Assembly (NCBI GenBank): GCA_043805435.1
Contig: JAZDHY010000033.1
Location: 1 to 64,000 of the forward strand
DNA: 64,000 nt
Source of the DNA: JAEXOD01 sp043805435
GTDB lineage: Bacteria > Bacteroidota > Ignavibacteria > Ignavibacteriales > Melioribacteraceae
Reading direction: 5' to 3'
A program made the position numbers and the translations under genes. How positions within the stretch are numbered: position 1 is the stretch's first letter; every line of letters begins with the position of its first letter. Under the pieces are notes generated by a model. It was given only the letters and a program-made list of their open reading frames with translations, ran no database searches and had not been told where the DNA came from. Below are positions 8,887 to 17,087 of this stretch, one piece after another.

Positions 8887-11800
8887 CTACTTAAATGCAT
8901 TTTTTATCAATTCTTCTTGTGTAAACAAATAATGTTTACTGCTCCCAGATGCAGGGGATGGGCTTTCAATTCTACCGATATAAGTTAACAATTGCCATTT
9001 CGAAAGATCATTAATCAGTCTATTTTGTAAGAAACTCCATGCTCCCATGTTTTGGGGTTCTTCCTGTACCCAATAAACAATTTTGGCGTTTTTGTAATCT
9101 GACAAATAATCTTTAATTAGTTGTGATGGATAAGGATAATATTGCTCTATTCGTATTATTGCCGTATCCACAATATTATTAAACTCTTTGTACTTTAATA
9201 GGTCATAATAAACTTTACCACTTGTAAGAATTACTTTTTGGATATTATCCTTGTTAGTAATAAATAAGTCATCAATGACAGTGTTAAATTGTCCCGATGT
9301 AAATTCAGTAGTTAAAGAACGTGCAGCGGGAAGCCTCAATAAACTTTTAGGGGTAAATATAACTAAAGGTATTTCTTCTGCTTCAACCATTTGACGACGT
9401 AAAAGATGAAAATATTGTGCCGGTGTTGTGGGGTTGCAAACATACATATTGTTTTGCGCGCATAATATTAAAAATCTTTCAATGCGTGCACTACTATGTT
9501 CAGGTCCCTGTCCTTCTTGGCCATGTGGTAAAAGTAAAACAATATTACTTGGCAAATTCCATTTTGTTTTTGAACTTACTATAAAATTATCTATAATAAC
9601 TTGTGCACCATTAGCAAAATCGCCAAATTGAGCCTCCCACATTACTAATGTAAGAGGGTCTGCAATTGAGTACCCATATTCAAATCCCAGTACGGCACTT
9701 TCTGAAAGCAGACTATCTAAAGCCTCAATTTTAGAATTAGCTGAAGCTAATTGTTTATGTGGAAATATTTCCATTCCTGTATTATAATCTGTTAAAATTA
9801 AATGCCGTTGACTAAATGTTCCCCTTGCGCTGTCCTGCCCGCTTAAGCGTATTGAAAAGCCTTCATTTAAAAGTGATCCGATAGCAAGAGATTCGGAAAA
9901 TGCCCAATCAATTACAGCACGACCCGTTAAAAATTCTTTCATTTTAGCCATATGCTTCTTCAACTTGGGATTTAATACAAAATTGTCTGGTAAAGTTGTT
10001 ATTGTTTTAACAATATCTGAAAGGACAGTAAAATTTACAGATGTATGTTTGGGACGAATAAAATTATCATAGTAATTTTTATTATATGCCAAAGGTTTGT
10101 CAATTTGAAAATCAATTTTGTCGGGTTTAGTTGAATCAAGTGAATTTTCAAGTTTATTAATTATTTCTGTTTCATACTCTTTGGTATGATTTTGTAAAAT
10201 GATTTTTTGTGAAAATAATTTTTCATTATAAATAGTTTTTACAGAAAGATGGGATTTTATGGTTTTATACATCAACGGTTGAGTAAAAACAGGATCATCC
10301 CCTTCGTTATGTCCATGTCGCCTATATCCAATTAGATCTATTACAACATCTTTTTTAAATTGTTGTCTATATTCAAAAGCTAATTTGGTTACCCATAATG
10401 CAGATTCGGGGTCATCACCATTTACGTGAAAAATAGGAGCTTGAATCATCTTTGCAGCATCTGTGGCATACGGAGAAGAGCGTGCTTCTTCGGGCATCGT
10501 AGTAAATCCAATCTGATTATTAATTATTATATGAATAGTACCGCCGGTACTGTAACCTTCTAATTGTGATAAGTTTAAGGTTTCAGCAACAATACCTTGA
10601 CCTGCGAAAGCGGCGTCTCCGTGTATAAGTACCGGAATTACCTGTTCATTTACAGAGTTATCAGCCCATGATAATTTAGCTCGCGTAATTCCTTCAACAA
10701 CAGGGTTTACAAATTCCAAATGACTTGGATTGGAAGCTAGTGAAACTTTAATTTTTTTATCATCAATAGTATTATAAATTCCTGTTGCACCTAGATGATA
10801 TTTTACATCACCTGTCCCTTGTGGCGAATCAGGATCTAAATTATCTTCAAATTCGCTAAATATTTTATTATAAGGTTTTCCAATTATATTAGATAATATA
10901 TTTAACCTGCCCCTGTGGGCTGTTCCTATAAAAACTTCTTTAATATTTTCATTGGATGCTAATATAAGAAGATAATCCAATAAGGGAATAATTGTTTCCG
11001 AACCTTCCAAAGAAAATCTTTTATGACCAATAAATTTTGTATGTAAAAAATGTTCAAATGTTTCACTAATAATAAGTATGTTTAATATTCTAATCTTTTG
11101 TTCTGCAGTAAAAGTTATTACATTTTTTACTGCTTCCATTTTTATTTGCAGCCATACTTTTTCTTTTGGATTTTGAATATGCATATATTCAACACCAATT
11201 TTTTGACAATAAGTTTGATGTAGTAAATCTAATATCTCCCTAAGAGTTCCTGATTCCAATCCAAAAATATTATCAGTAAAAAAATAACGGTCGTAATCCC
11301 AAATTGTAAATCCATAAAATGAAGGATCTAATTCTTCCGTGCTTTTAGGCGAATATTTAAGCGGATTTAGATTTGCTAAAAGATGACCGCGAACCCTATA
11401 CATATTAATTAATTGGAAAAGACGAACTTGTTTTTCAATCCTTTCTACATCACGGATAGTTTTATGAGCTTGAGAAAGCGAATTGATACCCCACTCTGCA
11501 GGTTTTTGCGGTATTTCCAAATCTTTGAAAATATTATCATAAAAATCATAATTCCCCATCAATAATTTGTCAATTTCACGTAAATATTCGCCCGATTCGG
11601 CACCTTGAATAATTCTATGATCGTAGGTATTAGTTATATTCATTATTTTTCCAATGCCAAAAGCAGCAAAACCGGAAACATCCATTGCTTTAAACTCAGA
11701 CGGATAATCGATTGAACCAATGGCAATTATACATCCCTGACCGGTCATTAAACGTGGTGAAGATGAAACAGTTCCAAGGCCGCCCGGATTTGTAATTGAT

Positions 11801-12504
11801 ATTGTGGTATTTTGAAAGTCGGCCGGTTCAATTTTGTTGTTTCTTGCTTTTTCTATTAAAAGATTAAATTCATCAACAAATTGCTTAAAATTTAATTTTT
11901 GAGCACCTTTAATATTGGGTACAATTAAAGTGCGGGAACCATCTTTTTTTACTAAATCGACAGCAATTCCAATGTTAATATCGTTTTTTATAATAACAAC
12001 AGGTTTGTTATTATTAAGCGCAAAAGAATTATTTAAATCAGGAAAACTAATCAAGGATTTAACAATTGCATAAGCAACAAAATGAGTAAATGAAAGTTTT
12101 GATTGTCCAACTGAGATTAAGTGTTTATTAATTATATTTCTATTTTCTTCCAACAATTTTACCGGAATAGTCCTTAAACTAATAGCCGTAGGAATTGAAA
12201 GACTTTTATTCATGTTTTCAATTAGTTTGGCAGAAGCACCAAATATGGGTTTTATCTGATCGTTGACTGAAATTGCAAAATTGGTTTCGATGTTATAAGT
12301 ATCCTGTTTGGGTGGTAAATTATAAATCCGAGGAGGAGGAGAAGAAATATTATTTGTTAATGTATCAAAATATTTTTGCCAAAATTCCGAAACGTTTGTT
12401 CGATTTAAGAAATATTTATCCAATAAATCGGCTACAAAGCTAAAATTATATCCAAAATGAGTGAAAAGTTTGTCATGATACTGAGATATTTTATTATTTT
12501 CCAT
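8887..12504 (-). CDS. kgd: Fused 2-oxoglutarate dehydrogenase E1 / succinyltransferase E2 (KGD type)
   Basis: A 1205-residue protein of the type first known from mycobacteria (Kgd/SucA). Residues 1-80 are a peripheral N-terminal segment, about 90-330 an E2 succinyltransferase core with catalytic DHR at 295-297, and about 370-1205 the thiamine-diphosphate E1 with GDA at 629-631 and NN at 662-663. There is no lipoyl domain, so a separate lipoylated E2 and an E3 are needed for CoA-dependent activity; neither is in this window. It works in the TCA cycle or as a 2-oxoglutarate decarboxylase. It is a single gene, transcribed away from the GNAT gene, with no good Shine-Dalgarno before ATG 12504. Confidence 0.9.
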   Translation of the reverse strand: MENNKISQYHDKLFTHFGYNFSFVADLLDKYFLNRTNVSEFWQKYFDTLTNNISSPPPRIYNLPPKQDTYNIETNFAISVNDQIKPIFGASAKLIENMNKSLSIPTAISLRTIPVKLLEENRNIINKHLISVGQSKLSFTHFVAYAIVKSLISFPDLNNSFALNNNKPVVIIKNDINIGIAVDLVKKDGSRTLIVPNIKGAQKLNFKQFVDEFNLLIEKARNNKIEPADFQNTTISITNPGGLGTVSSSPRLMTGQGCIIAIGSIDYPSEFKAMDVSGFAAFGIGKIMNITNTYDHRIIQGAESGEYLREIDKLLMGNYDFYDNIFKDLEIPQKPAEWGINSLSQAHKTIRDVERIEKQVRLFQLINMYRVRGHLLANLNPLKYSPKSTEELDPSFYGFTIWDYDRYFFTDNIFGLESGTLREILDLLHQTYCQKIGVEYMHIQNPKEKVWLQIKMEAVKNVITFTAEQKIRILNILIISETFEHFLHTKFIGHKRFSLEGSETIIPLLDYLLILASNENIKEVFIGTAHRGRLNILSNIIGKPYNKIFSEFEDNLDPDSPQGTGDVKYHLGATGIYNTIDDKKIKVSLASNPSHLEFVNPVVEGITRAKLSWADNSVNEQVIPVLIHGDAAFAGQGIVAETLNLSQLEGYSTGGTIHIIINNQIGFTTMPEEARSSPYATDAAKMIQAPIFHVNGDDPESALWVTKLAFEYRQQFKKDVVIDLIGYRRHGHNEGDDPVFTQPLMYKTIKSHLSVKTIYNEKLFSQKIILQNHTKEYETEIINKLENSLDSTKPDKIDFQIDKPLAYNKNYYDNFIRPKHTSVNFTVLSDIVKTITTLPDNFVLNPKLKKHMAKMKEFLTGRAVIDWAFSESLAIGSLLNEGFSIRLSGQDSARGTFSQRHLILTDYNTGMEIFPHKQLASANSKIEALDSLLSESAVLGFEYGYSIADPLTLVMWEAQFGDFANGAQVIIDNFIVSSKTKWNLPSNIVLLLPHGQEGQGPEHSSARIERFLILCAQNNMYVCNPTTPAQYFHLLRRQMVEAEEIPLVIFTPKSLLRLPAARSLTTEFTSGQFNTVIDDLFITNKDNIQKVILTSGKVYYDLLKYKEFNNIVDTAIIRIEQYYPYPSQLIKDYLSDYKNAKIVYWVQEEPQNMGAWSFLQNRLINDLSKWQLLTYIGRIESPSPASGSSKHYLFTQEELIKNAFK

Positions 12505-12578
12505 TTTATATTTACTTTTGTTGTTCAGTTAATTTAATTAACAACGTTAATAAACAATAAATTCAATTTGGATTAGTT

Positions 12579-13097
12579 ATGAGTAAAATTTGTGAGGAAA
12601 AACTTATTATTCGTAGAATAGAAAACAAAGATATTAAAGCATTTTATGAACTTGTGAATTATTTGGATTTGGAAACAGAATTTAGAGCTTTTGAACCGGG
12701 AGAAAGAAAACAAAATTATTTGATGTTTGAAAGTGAAATGAGAGAAAGAATAAAATCAAATTATATAATTTATATATGTGAATATGATGAACAACAAATT
12801 GGGTATATTGAAGGGGCAATAGGTCAATATAATAGAAATAAACACCTTATTCATTTTAATATTGCATTAAAACTTGGTTATACAGGTTTAAAAATTGGTG
12901 AAAAACTAATAATTGCATTAGAGGATGAATCGAAAAAAGAAGGAATTAGCAGAATTGAATTAACTGTTTTTACATATAATGATAAAGCTGTTAAGTTATA
13001 TAAAAAATTGGGTTATTTAATTGAAGGAATTAAGTTCAATTCCTTTAAAATAAATAATAATTGTATTGATGAATTTTTAATGAGTAAAAATATTTAA
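12579..13097 (+). CDS. GNAT-family N-acetyltransferase
   Basis: A 172-residue GNAT fold protein. Strands and the acetyl-CoA loop are recognisable around residues 85-115 (LKLGYTGLKIGEKLI), followed by the usual ELTVFTYNDKAVKLYKKLGY motif in which an N and a Y contact CoA. It resembles RimJ/RimL- or YhhY-type enzymes that modify protein N-termini or small molecules, but the substrate cannot be told. It lies divergent to kgd with a 74-bp gap that must hold both promoters. Confidence 0.85.
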   Translation: MSKICEEKLIIRRIENKDIKAFYELVNYLDLETEFRAFEPGERKQNYLMFESEMRERIKSNYIIYICEYDEQQIGYIEGAIGQYNRNKHLIHFNIALKLGYTGLKIGEKLIIALEDESKKEGISRIELTVFTYNDKAVKLYKKLGYLIEGIKFNSFKINNNCIDEFLMSKNI

Positions 13098-13194
13098 AAA
13101 ATATAATAAATCTTTGAAATTGAGCTAAACTATTCACTCCTATTTTTCGATAATGATAGTGTAAAGGAATATAAACATGTAAACGGTGGAAAAA

Positions 13195-13740
13195 ATGTTT
13201 ACCGTAAGTACTAAATTAAGCACGGATGCTTCAAATATCTTTAATGATCAATTTGCCGTTAATAAAAAATACGACGAAAAAACGCAGGCGGAAATTGATA
13301 GATTAAAAGAACGCGATAAAGAAGTAAGACAGCACGAAGAAGCGCATAAAAGAGCTGCAGGTGGATTATTAACCGTCGGCCCAAAATATGATTATGAAAT
13401 TGGACCTGATGGAAAAAAATATGCTGTTTCCGGCGAAATCCAAATTGACATAGCCGAAATTCCAGGTAATCCGGAAGCTACTTTAAAAAAAGCCAAACAG
13501 GTTCAGCGTGCAGCTTTAGCCCCAAGAGAGCCTTCTCCACAAGATAATGCAATTGCAGCTAATGCGGCAAATATGGAATTAAAGGCAAAACAAGAATTGA
13601 CAAAACAACAAAAAACCGATTCAATCTCTTCGTATGAAGAAACCTCCGGAACCAAACTTCAAAAAGTAAGGACTTATGATTCCAGAGGCAAACTAAAATC
13701 AGATGAGATTATGGCATCGACGGTTGATATAATTGTTTAG
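13195..13740 (+). CDS. SprA-related putative metalloprotease-like protein
   Basis: A 181-residue protein of the SprA-related family (Pfam type PF12118). The central region has RQHEEAHKRAAGG, where HEEAH has the spacing of a zinc-metalloprotease HExxH, followed by Y-D-Y-E-x-G-P-D-G-K-x-Y and a GEIQID-IAEIPGNPEAT block that defines the family. The N- and C-termini are polar and low complexity. It is not the large SprA translocon of the type IX system despite the name. ATG 13195 with GGTGG upstream is preferred to the in-frame GTG 13186. Its stop overlaps the stop of purB on the other strand by 4 bp. Confidence 0.78.
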   Translation: MFTVSTKLSTDASNIFNDQFAVNKKYDEKTQAEIDRLKERDKEVRQHEEAHKRAAGGLLTVGPKYDYEIGPDGKKYAVSGEIQIDIAEIPGNPEATLKKAKQVQRAALAPREPSPQDNAIAANAANMELKAKQELTKQQKTDSISSYEETSGTKLQKVRTYDSRGKLKSDEIMASTVDIIV

Positions 13741-15038
13741 GTTATATTTATTGTTCTATTAAAAATTATATCAACATTTTTAAGCATTGATGAATAATCA
13801 AATATTGATTCTACTTCGGTTTTATTTAATACCGCTTGAATTTTAGGGTCATTTAGTAATTCTGATTTTAAATCTTTTGTTTTATCAGCCCATACTTTCA
13901 TTGCGTTGGTTTGTATAATAGAGTAAGATTCTTCTCGTGTAAGTCCTTTTTCTACAAGCAGAAGTAATAATTTTTGAGAAAATAACAATCCTCGTGTTAA
14001 ATTTAAATTATCAAGCATATTTTGCGGATAAACCAGAAGATTATCAATCAGTTTAATTGCCAGATTTGTGATATAATTTAATGCAATACAGCTATCAGGA
14101 ACTAAAATTCTTTCTACCGACGAATGTGAAATATCACGTTCATGCCATAAAGCAACATTTTCAAAAGATGCAGTAGCATTTGAACGTAAAATTCGTGAGA
14201 TACCTACAATTCTTTCACTTACAATTGGGTTTCTTTTATGAGGCATAGCCGAAGAACCCTTTTGTCCTTTTGAAAAAAATTCTTCTGCTTCGTAAACTTC
14301 AGTTCTTTGCAGATGCCTAATTTCAATAGCTATTTTTTCTAAAGTAGCACCAATAATTGCCAAAGTTGACATAAATTCGGCATGTCTATCTCTTTGTAAA
14401 ACTTGTGTTGATATAGGAGCAGGCTCTAAACCTAAATTGCGGCAAACAAATTCTTCTACTTGTGGAGAAAGATGTTCAAACGTACCAACTGCACCCGAAA
14501 TTTTTCCAACGCTAATTGATTTTATTGCATTTTGCAGGCGAATGATATTACGCTTGGTCTCTTCGTACCAATTTGCAAGCTTTAATCCAAACGTAGTTGG
14601 CTCGGCATGTATGCCGTGTGTTCTTCCAACGCATAAAAAATCCTTACATTCAATTGCTCGCCTTTTTAATACTTTTTTAAGGTTAAATAGGTCGGATAAT
14701 AAAAGTTCTCCGGCAGCCTTCATCTGATAGGAGAGAGCTGTATCAAGAACATCGGAAGATGTCATTCCAAAATGTATGTGTCTTGAAACAGGTCCAACAT
14801 ATTCTGCAATATTGGTTAAAAATGCAATAACATCATGTTTTGTTGTTTCTTCAATTTCCAAAACTCTATTAATATCAAAATTTGCTTTTTCTTTAATAGT
14901 ATCAAAATCAGTTTTGGGTATATCACCCATATTAAATCTTGCCTCACAGGCCAAAACTTCAATTTTTAACCAAGTCGAATATTTAAATTCATCTGACCAA
15001 ATTTTACCCATCTCGGGTAATGTATAGCGTGGTATCAT
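13737..15038 (-). CDS. purB: Adenylosuccinate lyase
   Basis: Splits SAICAR and adenylosuccinate with release of fumarate in purine synthesis. The 433-residue length matches the Bacillus-type enzyme. The superfamily signature KGSSAMPHKRNP, with its flexible serine loop, is present at about 261-272, and HIHFGMTSSDVLDT and GRTHGIHAEPT carry the other two conserved active-site regions. The start overlaps the end of htrA by 4 bp (ATGA), so it is the last gene of a plsY-htrA-purB run. Confidence 0.95.
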   Translation of the reverse strand: MIPRYTLPEMGKIWSDEFKYSTWLKIEVLACEARFNMGDIPKTDFDTIKEKANFDINRVLEIEETTKHDVIAFLTNIAEYVGPVSRHIHFGMTSSDVLDTALSYQMKAAGELLLSDLFNLKKVLKRRAIECKDFLCVGRTHGIHAEPTTFGLKLANWYEETKRNIIRLQNAIKSISVGKISGAVGTFEHLSPQVEEFVCRNLGLEPAPISTQVLQRDRHAEFMSTLAIIGATLEKIAIEIRHLQRTEVYEAEEFFSKGQKGSSAMPHKRNPIVSERIVGISRILRSNATASFENVALWHERDISHSSVERILVPDSCIALNYITNLAIKLIDNLLVYPQNMLDNLNLTRGLLFSQKLLLLLVEKGLTREESYSIIQTNAMKVWADKTKDLKSELLNDPKIQAVLNKTEVESIFDYSSMLKNVDIIFNRTINIT

Positions 15039-16213
15039 TTTTTCTTTTCCAGTTTCATTAGTTTACTAAGTTCTTCATTGTTACGTAACAATTTAAGCGT
15101 TACTGTATCATTTGTTTTAAATTCGTATAGTACACTTATTAAAGTATTATCATCATTAATTCTATAATTTTCAATAGAAGTAATTATATCTCCAACTACA
15201 ATACCGGCCTTATTAGCAGGGGAGTTTTTTGCTACATAAGTAACAATAACGCCTCGTGTATTAGCCAAATTATAATATTTGGCAATATCATTGTCAATCA
15301 TCTGAATTTTTAGACCGGTCCAAAAATCACGGTCAACAATTCCATTTTCTTTAATAATATTAACAATTTTTTTGATTTTATTAACAGGAATTGCAAAACC
15401 AACACCAACACTTCCGCCCGTTCCTCCCGGTGTATATATTAGTGTATTCATTCCAATTAATTCGCCAACGCTATTAACTAGTGGACCCCCGCTGTTTCCA
15501 CCATTAATTGCGGCATCGGTTTGAATCATATTTGTATAATATCTATTTTCAACTGAACTTAAATTCATTCCGGTTGCGCTTATTACACCAACGGTTACAG
15601 TTGGTTTATCGTTAATATCAAATAATCCAAACGGATTACCGAGAGCAATTGCCCATTCGCCAATCATAATATCATCGGAATTCCCAAATTTAATATAAGG
15701 AAGGTTATTCTCTTCAATTTTAAGCAAACATATATCGCTTCCTGGATCCGTACCTATAATTTTTGCATTATATTGATGTCCGTTTGTCATTGTTACAATA
15801 ATTTCTGCTCCGTTTCCGGCAACATGGTCGTTAGTAACAATATAACCGTCGGATGAAATAATAAACCCCGAACCAAGCCCCTGAATTTTTCTGTTATAAG
15901 TTCTGTCGCCAAAAAAATATCTAAACATTGGATCATTAGCAAACGGATCACGATATTGTCTTATTTCTGTAACATTTATTCCAACAACAGCAGGGCTAAC
16001 CTCTTTAACCGTAGTTGTAATAATAGAATGTCTGTTATTATATATTTGATTGTTAAACTCTTCATTTTTTTGCAAATTTAACGAGTCGCTTTCCATTAAA
16101 TTATTAGTGCGTTTACCCGAAAAATTTTGTTGGTTAATAATAAAAGCAAAAAGACCGGTAGAAATTAAAAACGTAACAATAAATGATAGCATAGCAATTC
16201 TGAGATTATACAT
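15035..16213 (-). CDS. HtrA/DegP-like periplasmic serine protease
   Basis: A 392-residue trypsin-like protease. Residues 7-27 form an N-terminal membrane anchor or uncleaved signal. The protease domain carries the triad H130 (TNDHVAG), D160 (GSDICLLK) and S241 (GGNSGGPL). A single PDZ domain follows at about 300-388. This is the DegS/HtrA-type one-PDZ arrangement used in envelope protein quality control or regulated proteolysis. It overlaps plsY by 8 bp and purB by 4 bp. Confidence 0.92.
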   Translation of the reverse strand: MYNLRIAMLSFIVTFLISTGLFAFIINQQNFSGKRTNNLMESDSLNLQKNEEFNNQIYNNRHSIITTTVKEVSPAVVGINVTEIRQYRDPFANDPMFRYFFGDRTYNRKIQGLGSGFIISSDGYIVTNDHVAGNGAEIIVTMTNGHQYNAKIIGTDPGSDICLLKIEENNLPYIKFGNSDDIMIGEWAIALGNPFGLFDINDKPTVTVGVISATGMNLSSVENRYYTNMIQTDAAINGGNSGGPLVNSVGELIGMNTLIYTPGGTGGSVGVGFAIPVNKIKKIVNIIKENGIVDRDFWTGLKIQMIDNDIAKYYNLANTRGVIVTYVAKNSPANKAGIVVGDIITSIENYRINDDNTLISVLYEFKTNDTVTLKLLRNNEELSKLMKLEKKK

Positions 16214-16841
16214 TTGCTCTCCTGCATTGTTTTTTTAGTAAATTAAACTGTTTTTTTAATGGGGCAGCATGACCAAAAAAAATTAAAATCATGATAAATG
16301 AAATAACAAAACTAACAATATTTTTATTATTAATAATTGAAAATGTATATTTTGATAATATATCAACTGAAGTAAACGAAAGTATTAAAACTAAAAATGA
16401 AGCAACAATATTGGAAAAATGTATATTCCTTTTATAAAAATAAGCAACAATCCATAAAATAACCCAAATAACCAATACCAATGGTGCTATAACAATTACT
16501 CCACCTGCTGCTGTTGATAAACCCCGTCCGCCTTTAAAATTTATCCAAATTGAAAAACAATGGCCAATAATTGCAGCAATCAATGCAATAGAAAGAGATG
16601 TAAAACTGCTGCTTATTAAAAATTTAGTTAATAAAACAACCACTAATCCCTTTAGAAAATCGATTAAAAAAACAGTAATACCTAATAATTTAGAATTTGT
16701 AACTTGATAGCAGTTCATTGCCCCAACGTTTTTGGAACCAACTAAAGTAATATCGTTTTGTCTAAATTTTTTAAGTAAAATATAAGCAGTTGGGAAAGAA
16801 CCGATAAAATAGCCTATAAAAATTAAATATAAGTAAGTCAT
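16206..16841 (-). CDS. plsY: Acyl-phosphate:glycerol-3-phosphate acyltransferase
   Basis: Integral inner-membrane enzyme that acylates glycerol 3-phosphate from acyl-phosphate, the first step of phospholipid synthesis. The 211-residue protein has about five membrane helices and the three family motifs: GSFPTAYIL, the VGSKNVGAMN loop, and the glycine-rich KGGRGLSTAAGG. It is the first gene of a minus-strand run with htrA and purB. Confidence 0.94.
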   Translation of the reverse strand: MTYLYLIFIGYFIGSFPTAYILLKKFRQNDITLVGSKNVGAMNCYQVTNSKLLGITVFLIDFLKGLVVVLLTKFLISSSFTSLSIALIAAIIGHCFSIWINFKGGRGLSTAAGGVIVIAPLVLVIWVILWIVAYFYKRNIHFSNIVASFLVLILSFTSVDILSKYTFSIINNKNIVSFVISFIMILIFFGHAAPLKKQFNLLKKQCRRANV

Positions 16842-17087
16842 AAAAATATAAATTATTTAGTGTAAAAGTACTTAAAAAAAGTGAAAAATGCTAAATAGAG
16901 ATAAAATTTAACACTGATTTTAAAATAAATGATAAATTTAGTTCCATTTGATAGTGTCAATTTTTATTTATATTTAAAAATAGTATTTTTTTTTTGGTAT
17001 TTTTATTTTGTTTTAATAACTTTATAAGTTGCAATTGATATTTTTTTGAAAATTGCAATAAATTTAGAAAATTAATATGGAGCAAGA
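16842..17087. promoter_or_regulatory. Divergent intergenic region between plsY and glgP
   Basis: This gap of about 246 bp must contain the promoters for plsY (leftwards) and glgP (rightwards). It is very AT-rich with poly-T tracts near 16988. I could not fix promoter boxes. GGAGCAAGA just before 17088 is the glgP ribosome-binding site. Confidence 0.35.
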
